A DNA stretch of 64,000 nt from Bacteroidaceae bacterium (lineage in GTDB: Bacteria; Bacteroidota; Bacteroidia; Bacteroidales; Bacteroidaceae), in NCBI GenBank assembly GCA_902362375.1, contig CABIVS010000005.1, positions 251,278 to 315,277 on the forward strand, given 5' to 3'. This document shows, in pieces, positions 9,383 through 18,401 of the stretch; the stretch's first letter is position 1, and each line of letters starts with the position of its first letter. The notes under the pieces are model-generated. The model worked only from the letters and a program-made list of their open reading frames with translations, ran no database searches and was not told the origin of the DNA. Both the position numbers and the translations under genes were made by a program.

Positions 9383-11071
9383 TTATTCCTTAGCAACCGG
9401 AGCACTAAGCATTTCTTTATATTTCACCGGATCATTCAGAATTTTCATTGCTTCCTTCAAACCGTCATCATCCTTCAACTGCTGGATGATATTACCACGT
9501 TGGTAATAGTAACGCTTGATAATTTCGGTAGCAATCATCTTCTTTATATCAGATGAGAAATAATCCAAGTCGCGGTCAAGATCATGATTCAACTTCTTTT
9601 CAAGTGCTTTGAACTCCTCTGAAGCATCATTCATATATCCTTCAAACTCGGCAGCTTCTTTCAACGTTTTCAGAATCTTCTCGCTTTGCTGGTCATATTT
9701 GAAGTCGGCTTTCTTCACCAACGCTTTAAAATCATTATAATCGGCATCTGTCACCTCAAACTTCTCCGGAGCAACGATGGTAGGATGCTTCAAACAATAC
9801 TGTGTTGCATAATCGAAAATCAGATTATCGCGTACCAGATAGAAGAGGATATTCGGTAATTTCTCCTGTTTGATAACAATATCCGGCATTACACCACCTC
9901 CGTCGCGTACTTCACGTCCGGCAGCCGTATGGAATACCTTAGTCAAACTATCAGGAATGGTTCCTACACTTCCATCTTCATTACGATGCTTGTAATCAAT
10001 AGCCTGTACACAACGGCCACTCGGAATATAATATTTGGAGGTAGTCACTTTCATCGTTCCGCCATAAGGCAAAGAGCGGGGAACCTGTACCAGTCCTTTT
10101 CCGAAGGTACGGTTACCAACGATAACGGCACGGTCGAGATCCTGCAAAGAACCTGATAAGATTTCGGAAGCAGAAGCGGTTCCGCTATTTACCAGTACCG
10201 CAATCGGAATGTCCAAATCCAACGGTTCGCGCAATGTCTTGTAAGTGTTACTAGCCTGTTTGATTTTTCCTTTTGTCGTCACAATCACCTTTCCACGCGG
10301 TAAGAAATAATTCGCAATTTCCACTGCTTCATCCAGCAATCCGCCGCCATTACTACGAAGGTCTATCACCAACGAAGTAGCGCCCTGTTTCTTCAAATCC
10401 AGAAATGCTTTCTTAAACTCTTTGGAAGGGTTGCCGGAGAAAGTGCTAAGGCTGATGTAACCTACCTTGTTATCCAACACGGCAGTATAAGGAATTGCTG
10501 GATTCTGAATAGACTCACGCACAATCGTGAATTCCATCGGTGTACGTCCGCCTTTCTCATTCGGGCGCTCAATCTTTAACTTAAAGCTGGTACCTGCCTG
10601 TCCGCGTAACATCTGGCTGACTTCCGCGTTATTCTTACCGGCAAGATCCTGTCCGTCAATCTCCATCAGGATATCTCCCGCTTTCAGACCGGCTTTTGCA
10701 GCAGGCGTTCCCTCGAAAGGTTCAGAAATCATCGAACGCTTTAGTTTCGTATTATAAGCAATGTAAGAACCCATCCCACCAAATGATCCTTTAATCATCT
10801 GCTCCAGTTCACTCTGATCCTCTTCCGGGAAATATTCCGTATAAGGATCCAGCGTATAAAGCATATTATCGATTCCTTCCCGAATCGTTTTATTCGGATC
10901 AATGGTATCTACATAGAACATATCCAGTTCTTTCACAATCGCATTAAATATATCCAGATTCTTTGCAATCTGGAAATTACGGTCGTCTCCACTCTTGAAA
11001 CTAAAGAAAGCAACTGTGGCTATCACCGCTACTGCAACAATAGCTATCTGCCTGTTCAGCAATTTTTTCAT
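9383..11071 (-). CDS. S41-family C-terminal processing peptidase (CtpA/Prc type)
   Basis: 562-residue membrane-anchored periplasmic serine protease. An N-terminal helix (residues 8-24) is followed by a PDZ domain (about 95-185, with AAKAGLKAGDILMEIDG) and the S41 catalytic core. By spacing to Prc, the nucleophile is Ser300 in SGTASASEI and the general base Lys325 in TFGKGLVQ, 25 residues apart as in E. coli Prc. The C-terminal 150 residues are charged and helical. These enzymes trim the C termini of envelope proteins. It lies 45 bp behind the PfkB kinase gene and is probably cotranscribed with it. Confidence 0.92.
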   Translation of the reverse strand: MKKLLNRQIAIVAVAVIATVAFFSFKSGDDRNFQIAKNLDIFNAIVKELDMFYVDTIDPNKTIREGIDNMLYTLDPYTEYFPEEDQSELEQMIKGSFGGMGSYIAYNTKLKRSMISEPFEGTPAAKAGLKAGDILMEIDGQDLAGKNNAEVSQMLRGQAGTSFKLKIERPNEKGGRTPMEFTIVRESIQNPAIPYTAVLDNKVGYISLSTFSGNPSKEFKKAFLDLKKQGATSLVIDLRSNGGGLLDEAVEIANYFLPRGKVIVTTKGKIKQASNTYKTLREPLDLDIPIAVLVNSGTASASEILSGSLQDLDRAVIVGNRTFGKGLVQVPRSLPYGGTMKVTTSKYYIPSGRCVQAIDYKHRNEDGSVGTIPDSLTKVFHTAAGREVRDGGGVMPDIVIKQEKLPNILFYLVRDNLIFDYATQYCLKHPTIVAPEKFEVTDADYNDFKALVKKADFKYDQQSEKILKTLKEAAEFEGYMNDASEEFKALEKKLNHDLDRDLDYFSSDIKKMIATEIIKRYYYQRGNIIQQLKDDDGLKEAMKILNDPVKYKEMLSAPVAKE

Positions 11072-11116
11072 ACCTCTTTCAATCTAAATGAGTCGTAAAA
11101 GTAGCTCAATCCTTTG

Positions 11117-12106
11117 TTATTCCGCCAGAATCCTGTTAATATTTAACTTAATTTCATCCCAGCGTTCCTGTGATATCGTTGTTCCGATTACCTGAATAAC
11201 ATTTCCCGAGAGAATAGAACCTATTTTTGCACATTTATCCAACGAATATCCGCAAGTCAATCCGTATAAGAATCCGGAAGCAAAATAGTCACCGGCACCG
11301 GTAGTATCCACCACCTTTTGAACCGAAATGGCTGAAGCCTTTATTTCTTCTGTCCCTTTGCGGATGTAAGAACCATTTGCCCCGACTTTTACAATAGCAA
11401 TACTGCATTTCTTGGCAATCACTCTCAAAGCTTCCTCCGGCTCCTTACCAGTAAAGGCTTTCGCTTCCTCTTCGTTTGCAAAGACAATATCGACATATTT
11501 GTTTATTAACAAGGTGAAGAATTCCAGATCATTAGCCACAATGTTATAACTAGCCATATCGAGACAAATCTGCAAACCGGCTTCTTTAGCCAGTTCAATG
11601 GCGTGAAGAATCATTTCGTGGTCCTGAACAAGATAGCCTTCTATAAATAGGTATGCATAACCCTTAAACATATCCAAGGTCAGTTCCTCTGCTCTTAAAG
11701 AAGCCGCTGCTCCCAGATAGGTTCCGAAAGTACGCTCCCCATCCGGTGAAATAAAAGTGGATGCCACACCGGAAGGCAGTCGATCTGACGTCAATAATTT
11801 GTCTTCAATCTTATTTTTCCACAGATTTTCACGAAAAAATTCTCCATAATTATCATTTCCCACTTTTCCGATAAACCCTGTTCCGGCACCCAAACAAGCC
11901 AGTCCGAGGATGGCATTTCCTGCCGATCCGCCTGTTGCCAGATGGGTTTTCATCTGTGAAAATTTTGTGTTAATCTGCTGTAACTTAGCGTCATCGATGA
12001 GCTGCATGCTTCCTTTGGGTAAACCCATTTCATCCAAAAGAGTGTCATCCTTCAGGGTTGCGAGTACGTCTACCAGGGCGTTGCCCAATCCTATTATTTT
12101 GTCCAT
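11117..12106 (-). CDS. PfkB-family kinase, probably adenosine kinase
   Basis: 329-residue ribokinase-superfamily enzyme. N-terminal GLGNALVDVLA, the substrate-binding GGSAGNAILGLACLG, and the C-terminal anion hole/catalytic motif DTTGAGDYFASGF are all present. Similar Bacteroides proteins are annotated adenosine kinase; with ahcY in the same neighbourhood, removal of the adenosine released from SAH hydrolysis is an attractive role (inference). A fructokinase-type substrate cannot be excluded. Confidence 0.85.
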   Translation of the reverse strand: MDKIIGLGNALVDVLATLKDDTLLDEMGLPKGSMQLIDDAKLQQINTKFSQMKTHLATGGSAGNAILGLACLGAGTGFIGKVGNDNYGEFFRENLWKNKIEDKLLTSDRLPSGVASTFISPDGERTFGTYLGAAASLRAEELTLDMFKGYAYLFIEGYLVQDHEMILHAIELAKEAGLQICLDMASYNIVANDLEFFTLLINKYVDIVFANEEEAKAFTGKEPEEALRVIAKKCSIAIVKVGANGSYIRKGTEEIKASAISVQKVVDTTGAGDYFASGFLYGLTCGYSLDKCAKIGSILSGNVIQVIGTTISQERWDEIKLNINRILAE

Positions 12107-12123
12107 TCCTAATATTTTTTTTG

Positions 12124-12131
12124 CAAAGATA
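12124..12131 (-). promoter_or_regulatory. Candidate -7 element for the PfkB-protease operon
   Basis: The minus strand reads TATCTTTG, an exact -7 match, about 20 nt before the ATG at 12106. It is back to back with the tRNA promoter. The -33 box is weak. Confidence 0.55.
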
Positions 12132-12162
12132 TTGCATATTTCAAAAAAACCTAGTACTTTTG
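12132..12162 (+). promoter_or_regulatory. Promoter of the tRNA-Asn pair
   Basis: TTG at 12132-12134, a 20-bp spacer, then TACTTTTG at 12155-12162. The predicted start near 12169 leaves a leader of about 15 nt before the first tRNA. Confidence 0.75.
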
Positions 12163-12183
12163 CATCGCAATTGAGAAAAACAT

Positions 12184-12257
12184 TCTTCCTTAGCTCAGTC
12201 GGTTAGAGCATCTGACTGTTAATCAGAGGGTCCTTGGTTCAAGTCCAAGAGGAAGAG
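12184..12257 (+). tRNA. tRNA-Asn (anticodon GTT), copy 1
   Basis: The cloverleaf is complete: acceptor TCTTCCT/AGGAAGA, D-arm GCTC/GAGC, anticodon stem CTGAC-loop-TCAG with loop CTGTTAA giving anticodon GTT, T-arm CTTGG-TTCAAGT-CCAAG, discriminator G. It is 74 nt without CCA; the next bases are CA, so the CCA end must be added enzymatically. Confidence 0.96.
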
Positions 12258-12285
12258 CAAAGTTGAAAATCTTGATTGCAAACAT

Positions 12286-12359
12286 TCTTCCTTAGCTCAG
12301 TCGGTTAGAGCATCTGACTGTTAATCAGAGGGTCCTTGGTTCAAGTCCAAGAGGAAGAG
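12286..12359 (+). tRNA. tRNA-Asn (anticodon GTT), copy 2
   Basis: Identical in sequence to copy 1 over all 74 nt, and the ACAT just before it is repeated too, which points to a tandem duplication. The spacer between the copies is 28 bp. Both copies probably come from one transcript that ends at the terminator at 12368. Confidence 0.96.
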
Positions 12360-12367
12360 CAAAAAAG

Positions 12368-12397
12368 AAGCCACCTGAATGGGTGGCTTTCTTATTT
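12368..12397 (+). terminator. Terminator of the tRNA-Asn transcript
   Basis: Stem AAGCCACC / GGTGGCTT with a short loop, followed by TCTTATTT. Confidence 0.85.
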
Positions 12398-12419
12398 AAT
12401 ATCATTTATTCGTATATAA

Positions 12420-13130
12420 TCACTCCACCGTTGCCAACGTCAATATACTAATCCGTATTCCCTCCACATTCACCAGACAAGAAGCACATGCCAGCGTAGT
12501 AGAACCGGTGGTCAATACATCGTCAACGATCAGTATGTGTTTCCCTACAAGTATTTCGGGACGTTGAAATTCAAAGATACCTTCCACATTATCCCGACGT
12601 TCAAGTATGGATTTATGTGTTTGCGTTTCCGTATTTTTCTTACGCAATATGGATTCTGTATCTATAGGTATTCCAGTTACGGCAGTGATTCCACGGGCAA
12701 TCCATTCGCTCTGGTTATAACCGCGGATTTGCTGTTTTTTCTTGTGAAGCGGTATAGGGATTATAACATCAATTCCTTGAAAGAAATGGGAAGATAATAG
12801 TTCTGCTGCCATATACCGTCCCATAATTGCACCTATTTCCTTCTGTCCACCATATTTCAAACGGTGAAGAATCAGCCGGAAGTCGCTTCCTTTCTCATAA
12901 AAGAAAAAAGAAGTAGCCCGTTCCAAAGGAATTTGTCCCCAGAAAAGCCGCTCTACCGGATTATCTTTTCGAAGATGATAGTTCGTACGAGGTAGTTTGA
13001 TATTGCATACCGTACAAATACATTCCTCACCCTTTGCTAACGGTCGGCCGCAAACAACACAGCAACGGGGAAACAGTAAAGATAAAAAAGAACTAAGCCA
13101 GTCTTTTACAAGAAGTGTGTGTTTCATCAT
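12420..13130 (-). CDS. ComF-family phosphoribosyltransferase-like protein
   Basis: 236 residues. An N-terminal Cys cluster (CCVVC at residues 23-27 and CICTVC at 37-42) forms a likely zinc ribbon, followed by a type-I phosphoribosyltransferase fold with PRPP loop ILIVDDVLTTGST near residue 200 and the ComF segment IRGYNQSEWIARG. ComF proteins are linked to DNA uptake or recombination in competent bacteria; the biochemical role in Bacteroides is unknown. The gene sits 28 bp behind the inositol-monophosphatase-family gene, so the two are likely cotranscribed. An alternative start is the second Met. Confidence 0.9.
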   Translation of the reverse strand: MMKHTLLVKDWLSSFLSLLFPRCCVVCGRPLAKGEECICTVCNIKLPRTNYHLRKDNPVERLFWGQIPLERATSFFFYEKGSDFRLILHRLKYGGQKEIGAIMGRYMAAELLSSHFFQGIDVIIPIPLHKKKQQIRGYNQSEWIARGITAVTGIPIDTESILRKKNTETQTHKSILERRDNVEGIFEFQRPEILVGKHILIVDDVLTTGSTTLACASCLVNVEGIRISILTLATVE

Positions 13131-13158
13131 AATAGAGATTTTAAAGTTGCAATACCAC

Positions 13159-13962
13159 TTACATATTCAATGGAGGGACTTCTGCCAGAAGTTTCTGAAA
13201 GAAAGAATGCAGAGTTCCGTTCGTTGCAATAATATGATGTCCTTCTATGAAGTTATCTTCGCCATAGAAGTTAGTAACCTTTCCTCCCGCTTGCTGGACG
13301 ATCAATGCCGCTGCGGAGTAATCCCATTTTCCGAGAAACGCTTCCATCCACGCATCGAAACGCCCAATAGCTACATAGCAAATTGCAGCGGCAGCCGAAC
13401 CATTCATACGAATACCTCCCACTACTCCATAAAGTTGATCGATGAGATGAAGAGCGGTCTGTTTATATTGCAGATGATTATAAGGTAATTCTGTAATAAC
13501 AAAGGCATCTTGGATATCCTCAACACTCGATACATGAATTTCTTCACCATTCATGAAAGCCTTTCCACCTTTCCAGGCATAGAAACATTCATCCCGGCAA
13601 ACTTCATAAACGACACCTAAAAGAAGTTCAGTGCGATTGCGTAAAGCAATAGATACACAATAAGGAGCCTCATCATGAATATAATTTGTAGTTCCATCCA
13701 ACGGATCAATGACCCAACAGTAGGGTTCGTCCTGATAAGTGGCAGAGCCTTCTTCTGTTATGAATCCCGCTTCGGGCAGTAGAGCAGCAAGTGCTTTCAC
13801 CACTCGCACCTCTGACTCTTTATCTACATAAGACACATAATCATGTGCATGTTTTTCCTCCACACGCTCACGACGGAAGTTCTTCCGTTCTTCTTTCAAA
13901 AAATGTCCAACCTCTGTAGCAATCCGGCATACATCAGTGGTAAGTTGCTTTAAATCCAACAT
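13159..13962 (-). CDS. Inositol monophosphatase-family phosphatase
   Basis: 267-residue Mg-dependent phosphatase of the IMPase/SuhB/CysQ superfamily. The metal site is visible as EEGSA (residues 70-74), DPLDGTTN (86-93) and the C-terminal WDYSAAALIVQQAGG near residue 220. Substrate could be inositol-1-phosphate, PAP or a sugar phosphate; sequence alone does not decide. It is the last core gene before PUL 1. Confidence 0.9.
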   Translation of the reverse strand: MLDLKQLTTDVCRIATEVGHFLKEERKNFRRERVEEKHAHDYVSYVDKESEVRVVKALAALLPEAGFITEEGSATYQDEPYCWVIDPLDGTTNYIHDEAPYCVSIALRNRTELLLGVVYEVCRDECFYAWKGGKAFMNGEEIHVSSVEDIQDAFVITELPYNHLQYKQTALHLIDQLYGVVGGIRMNGSAAAAICYVAIGRFDAWMEAFLGKWDYSAAALIVQQAGGKVTNFYGEDNFIEGHHIIATNGTLHSFFQKLLAEVPPLNM

Positions 13963-14101
13963 TTATTATTCAAATTAAAAAGTGCTCCGAAGTTATAACT
14001 TTTCCTGCAAAAAGCATAGAAGAAAATAATATTTTCATGTTTGACACACTAATTAGTGAAGTAACACCCAAACTACCATAATCAATATTGAGGAAACATC
14101 T

Positions 14102-14141
14102 AAAAACAAGGCCGGTTCATTTTCTTTTTTTGAACCGACCT
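14102..14141 (-). terminator. Terminator at the 3' end of PUL 1
   Basis: On the minus strand AAGGTCGGTTCA pairs with TGAACCGGCCTT (one mismatch) and is followed by GTTTTTA. It lies downstream of the lipoprotein gene that ends at 14203. The rest of the 240-bp gap to 13962 holds no gene; a palindromic ACACTAATTAGTG is at about 14046. Confidence 0.75.
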
Positions 14142-14202
14142 TTCTTAACTTTTACATCTAAATATAAATGTATAGTTCTTTATTCTTTAAATTATAACAA
14201 CT

Positions 14203-15732
14203 TTACTTCTGAACCACAATTTTCAACTTGCATGTACGCCCATAGAGTAATGCTACGCCATCATAAGTGAGTCCGGTTATGCCAGCTCCCGAGTAGGCTG
14301 GCCCCTGGCTTCCCACCACTCCTGTAGGAGTAGCAATTTTACATCCTCCGGCAACTAATGCATCCATATCGTTTGCGGCTTCAATAACATGAATCACACC
14401 ATACTTACCCATTGCGGTAACAAAAGCAATATAAGTATTGTCTTTTATCTGCAAGCTACAAGGATCATCCGGATACCCGTCAGACGCATTGACTCTTTGC
14501 ATTAACATATCAGCACCTCCTTTAGCTATACTTTCCAACACATTCAACGCCTCAAAAGTCTTGACGTCCGGAGCCGCGTTCGCCATCATCACATCAATAC
14601 CAAGGTCAGCAACCTTATCATCAGGTATAAGAGTAAACAGCGTTTTGTTGGTGGCCACACCGGCCGGTTTAATCCAGTCATTCACATCGTAAGCTCTCCC
14701 TATTGGTCCTCCACTAATTCTTGACGCACTGACATAAGAGAAACCTCTGTTTTTAACGGCAACAAAGCTTGGATTTCTCCATATATTGATGAAAGCAAAG
14801 TCCACGCCGTTTGCCTTTGAGCCATATCCTTTAATTTCCTTCAAGCTTAACACATGCTTCTGCACACCGCGTATCATTATTCCCTCTATGGAGAAAATAT
14901 AAGGTTGATCCGGTTCTATTGAATGTTCCCATTCGGGTGCCATTTCAATATCGTTGAAAACAAGCGCGACATTATTGTCAACACCCTCAATGCCCTCGAT
15001 ATTGATAATCTTCTCCTCTCTCAACCCTTCTATATCTTCCACCACAATCTTGATTCCATCAGTATCCTTATTGTCTACGACAGTTTTCAAGATAAATTCC
15101 ATTTCCAATGGATTACCTGATACCGGAATAGTTGTATAATCCTTCAGATCACCCAGTACCTTATTGCACAAAGTATGTTTTACGGACTTAATACCCACTG
15201 CAGAACGGATCATTACAGACAGAGAAACCTCTTCATCGGGTACTAAAACTGGTAAATCTGATGGCTCTGTAAATATCTGGGACGGAAGTTTGGTTATCTT
15301 TTTAATCGGTATTACCTTTTGTGCCGTTTTTGTCAAAACATCTGTCGATGTCACTAGTATTCCGGCTGCTTCACGCGTGTTGACCTTGACATTCAAATCA
15401 AATTCAAGTGTCATATCAGTTTCCAGAGTATCTATCTTTAAACGTTGGCGTTCATTCGCATTTATCTCTTCATATTCTCCATTTTCATCCACCTTCAACA
15501 AGGTAGCATATATACTATGTATCCCCACAGCAGAGAAGCTTCTGGCAGATACAGTCACCGTAGAATTATACTCCACCACATCTATCTCGGAAGGAGAAGT
15601 TAGTTCTACAGTAGGTGGCGGATATGCGTTGTCATCCGAATAATCGGCTTCACTATCACTACAATTTGTCAATAGCAAGCCCCATGACAGGGCAAGCATC
15701 AGGATCATTGTGTTTTTGATATATTGCTTCAT
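14203..15732 (-). CDS. Unknown PUL lipoprotein, possible glycan-binding or cell-surface protein
   Basis: 509 residues. The SPII signal ends LLLTNC-SDSEAD, so it is a lipoprotein, and the acidic SDSEADYSDDN right after the Cys resembles a Bacteroides surface-export signal. Residues 38-140 and 155-245 look like two related beta-sandwich repeats (both contain an SAVGI-SI/V motif: FSAVGIHSIYATLL and RSAVGIKSVKHTLC). The C-terminal half (about 260-509) is a separate domain with no catalytic motif I recognise. Last gene of the fecR operon. Its position suggests a surface glycan-binding protein, but this is inference. Confidence 0.8.
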   Translation of the reverse strand: MKQYIKNTMILMLALSWGLLLTNCSDSEADYSDDNAYPPPTVELTSPSEIDVVEYNSTVTVSARSFSAVGIHSIYATLLKVDENGEYEEINANERQRLKIDTLETDMTLEFDLNVKVNTREAAGILVTSTDVLTKTAQKVIPIKKITKLPSQIFTEPSDLPVLVPDEEVSLSVMIRSAVGIKSVKHTLCNKVLGDLKDYTTIPVSGNPLEMEFILKTVVDNKDTDGIKIVVEDIEGLREEKIINIEGIEGVDNNVALVFNDIEMAPEWEHSIEPDQPYIFSIEGIMIRGVQKHVLSLKEIKGYGSKANGVDFAFINIWRNPSFVAVKNRGFSYVSASRISGGPIGRAYDVNDWIKPAGVATNKTLFTLIPDDKVADLGIDVMMANAAPDVKTFEALNVLESIAKGGADMLMQRVNASDGYPDDPCSLQIKDNTYIAFVTAMGKYGVIHVIEAANDMDALVAGGCKIATPTGVVGSQGPAYSGAGITGLTYDGVALLYGRTCKLKIVVQK

Positions 15733-15745
15733 GACTGTTCATTTT

Positions 15746-16525
15746 TTATTTTAAAGATTCGATTTGTAATTGAAAACAATGTAAATCCCCGCTTACACTT
15801 GTTTCGGTTACCCCCCTAAAAGCCCATTTGTGTGAAGTCAGGACAAATATACAATACTCGGAGTCTCTATTTCTATTTTCCACTTCCGAGAAAAAATAAG
15901 TATCAGAAGTTAAGTTAGAAGTAATTGCCGACTCAAGATTAGACAACAACGCACGTTTAACAGTGCCCACCAGAACTGTCTGTTCGTTTACTCTTTTCTT
16001 GAATACATCAACGGCCGGAGCTATCAGATCTTCACTATTTAGTGACACAGAACAGAAGAGCATATCTATTCCGTTCACTGCTTCTGTTTTTGTTTCAAGA
16101 TATCTGCAATCGTTTTTTACCACATATTGTGTCATCTCGGAAATAGTAGAAGGAAAAAGCACAGTACTACCGATTATCTTTTTTTCTCCGCTACTATAGC
16201 TGACAGGTACAAACACCGGCACTTTTTTACTCTCCCTAGCAGTCTCCGTACCCGTATTTATGATTGCAGTTTGCCCATAAATAGCGTTCGTTCTATCCAA
16301 CAATGCCACTGCATGAACAGTGTTCCTGATAGACGCCGCCACCTCTTTATAACTACAAGAACTAAATAAATTTTGCTCTGACAAGTGTGCATAAACCAAC
16401 ACGTTAGTTGTTCTGAACCGATTCCATTCAGGGATTTCTTCTCTCTTGTTATCCTCATCACTACATGAAACGAACAGGCAAGAGGTAATACATATAAATA
16501 GCAGATATAGATAGTTTGATTTCAT
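15746..16525 (-). CDS. Unknown lipoprotein
   Basis: 259 residues. SPII signal peptide MKSNYLYLLFICITSCLFVSC followed by SDEDNKREEIPEW. The body is mixed alpha/beta without motifs I recognise. It lies 7 bp after the EEP gene and 13 bp before the next lipoprotein gene, so it is translated from the same message. No function can be given; it may be an accessory to the phosphoesterase or part of a surface complex. Confidence 0.8.
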   Translation of the reverse strand: MKSNYLYLLFICITSCLFVSCSDEDNKREEIPEWNRFRTTNVLVYAHLSEQNLFSSCSYKEVAASIRNTVHAVALLDRTNAIYGQTAIINTGTETARESKKVPVFVPVSYSSGEKKIIGSTVLFPSTISEMTQYVVKNDCRYLETKTEAVNGIDMLFCSVSLNSEDLIAPAVDVFKKRVNEQTVLVGTVKRALLSNLESAITSNLTSDTYFFSEVENRNRDSEYCIFVLTSHKWAFRGVTETSVSGDLHCFQLQIESLK

Positions 16526-16532
16526 ATTTCAC

Positions 16533-17306
16533 TTATTTTACAAATTCAACTTCGGCAAACAAAGCTCTGTGGTCAGATACCGCCGGATTAGATAAAACTT
16601 CAAACGACTTCACCTTCCACTTATTCTGTGGAAGCCCGAATAGATAATCAATCTTGATTGTCGGCTGATCTGCCGGATAGGTGAATGTATCATCGCAGAT
16701 TCTCTGCCAGCTTTTCATTACTTCACAAATCACATTAGAGTCTGTTCTGGCATTAAAATCTCCTCCCAGCAACGTCGGTGTATCTCCCGTACCAATCCGC
16801 TCATTAATTTGTTCGGCCATTGCGCTCCTTATCAGGTCCGTCGAATGATCCAGATGAGTCGTTCCTATCCTGATTACATTTGAAGTGCCGGGTTGCTGAA
16901 TATCTACATATAATAGCGTCCGGGGTTCTTTGGCTCCGTCTATACCTTCGAAAGGCTTGTTGTTGATATAAACAAAAGGATATTTTGAAAGTATGGCTAC
17001 TCCATATTCTCCACCACCAGTCTCCATCGCTTTCCCGAATACGGAAAACAACCCTAACTCCGCGGCCAGTTGAGTGGTGAAATCTTGATTTTTATTCCTT
17101 TTTGTGTTGTAATCTATCTCTTGCAACATTACAACATCCGGATTGTATTTCCTGATAAATACAGCATACTCCTTCACCGAGTAACCAGTCATCTCACCGG
17201 ACATCCGGCAATTATAGCTCATTATTTTAAGAGCCTGCGCATACGTACTTTGATACGCAAAGAAGAAAAGGCATACCCATACAATGGGCTTTAAAAGTGC
17301 TTTCAT
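16533..17306 (-). CDS. Secreted endonuclease/exonuclease/phosphatase (EEP) family enzyme 1
   Basis: 257 residues with signal peptide ending TYAQA. Metal and catalytic motifs of the EEP fold are all present: MSYNCRM, VMLQEID, GEYGVAILSKYP, THLDH, GGDFNA, KIDYLF and SDHRALFAEV. EEP enzymes cleave phosphodiesters or phosphomonoesters in nucleic acids, inositol phosphates or phospholipids. A small secreted member in a PUL more likely acts on a phosphodiester in the target polymer or lipid than on DNA (inference). A second related copy lies in the susC operon at 26990. Confidence 0.9.
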   Translation of the reverse strand: MKALLKPIVWVCLFFFAYQSTYAQALKIMSYNCRMSGEMTGYSVKEYAVFIRKYNPDVVMLQEIDYNTKRNKNQDFTTQLAAELGLFSVFGKAMETGGGEYGVAILSKYPFVYINNKPFEGIDGAKEPRTLLYVDIQQPGTSNVIRIGTTHLDHSTDLIRSAMAEQINERIGTGDTPTLLGGDFNARTDSNVICEVMKSWQRICDDTFTYPADQPTIKIDYLFGLPQNKWKVKSFEVLSNPAVSDHRALFAEVEFVK

Positions 17307-17337
17307 AAATTTGTTTTTGTTATTAGATTAAGTTTAC

Positions 17338-18294
17338 TTATTCAACCGTATATGCATATTCTGATATTTTTTTAAAGCTAACCGGTGTTATTGATTGCAT
17401 CACCTCCAACACATAGTTCAAGTCGTTCCCTTTACAAACGAAGTTGTATGTAAACGAAGCAATCTTTTCGTTTTTAACTGTAATCTCTATATCAAAATGC
17501 CGCGAAAGTGTTGTAAGCACTTCTTTCAGTGATGCATTTCTGAAAATAAGCCGGTTGCTCTTCCAACTCGAAGCATCATCGTGATATCTATCAGTTTTTA
17601 TTTTTATTACATTACTCCTTTTTTCATAAACGGCCGTTTGCCCGGGAAGCATTTGCTGCATAGGTCTACGGCTTTGCACATGTCCGATATTGATACTTCC
17701 TTCGTCGAGTGTAGTTTTTACTACCTTATCCGAAGCGTACGCTTTTACATTGAAGCACGTTCCTGTCACCTGTATTTTTACATTCTCGGCAAGTACCTGA
17801 AATGGTGATTTTTTATTTTCTGCTATTTCAAAATAAGCCTCTCCCTCCAGCATAACATTCCTGTTGTATTTCGCAAACTGTTCCGGATAAGTCAATTTAG
17901 AATCGGCATTTAACCACACCCGGCTACCATCAGGAAGTAATACAAGCAGCTTTTCACCTCTTACAGCACAGACTTCACGATAAACAAGATTTGCCTCACT
18001 GTGGCTTTGATAATAATTATATCCCGCACTTATCACAAGCAAAACAATAGCACAAGCCACCGTCCACTTAAATAACAATGGCATTCTGATTCTCCTGTTC
18101 TTTCGTTTTTCTTCCTGCATTACGGCTTCCTGAATATTCTTATAAATGCGATATTCATCAAAAGGAGGCAGTTCTCTGCCACCCAGTTCGAGCTGTTTGC
18201 CTTCTACTATCCTCTGAATGTCGTCATCAATATATTTTCCGATGCCGTCAACCACTTCAAAGTCCTGACTTGTATGTTTCTTTTTTGATTTCAT
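17338..18294 (-). CDS. FecR-family anti-sigma factor
   Basis: 318 residues with an N-terminal cytoplasmic segment (about 1-72), one membrane helix (about 73-92, FKWTVACAIVLLVISAGYNY) and a periplasmic FecR domain (GEKLLVLLPDGSRVWLNADSKLTYP, EGEAYFEI, FQVLAENVKIQVTGTCFNVKAY). The C-terminal STN-like tail (SLKEVLTTLSRHFDIEI) is typical. It should hold the ECF sigma factor encoded upstream until SusC, through its N-terminal STN domain, signals that substrate is present. Unlike the usual order, fecR is followed by an EEP enzyme and lipoproteins, not by susC. Confidence 0.93.
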   Translation of the reverse strand: MKSKKKHTSQDFEVVDGIGKYIDDDIQRIVEGKQLELGGRELPPFDEYRIYKNIQEAVMQEEKRKNRRIRMPLLFKWTVACAIVLLVISAGYNYYQSHSEANLVYREVCAVRGEKLLVLLPDGSRVWLNADSKLTYPEQFAKYNRNVMLEGEAYFEIAENKKSPFQVLAENVKIQVTGTCFNVKAYASDKVVKTTLDEGSINIGHVQSRRPMQQMLPGQTAVYEKRSNVIKIKTDRYHDDASSWKSNRLIFRNASLKEVLTTLSRHFDIEITVKNEKIASFTYNFVCKGNDLNYVLEVMQSITPVSFKKISEYAYTVE

Positions 18295-18300
18295 ATTTCA

Positions 18301-18339
18301 ATATCTATTAGTAATACACACTGTTACAAAAAAGTATTA
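18301..18339 (-). promoter_or_regulatory. Putative ECF-sigma promoter upstream of fecR
   Basis: On the minus strand the elements are TAATACTTTTTT, a spacer of 7 bp, TGTGTATTA and CTAATAGATAT. The same elements with nearly the same spacing occur upstream of susC at 33009-33050 and nowhere else that I noticed. They are unlike the housekeeping -33/-7 boxes, so this is probably the binding site of the ECF sigma factor encoded next door. Confidence 0.65.
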
Positions 18340-18401
18340 TACAGACTACGTTAAACCGTGTTAATTCAAAAGAACGTTCCATATCCGTAAAAGTGATAGA
18401 A

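Noticed and set aside
12184..12359. tRNA-Asn pair as attachment site of a mobile element
   Set aside because: No integrase, recombinase or direct-repeat tRNA fragment was found on either side; it is a simple tandem duplication.
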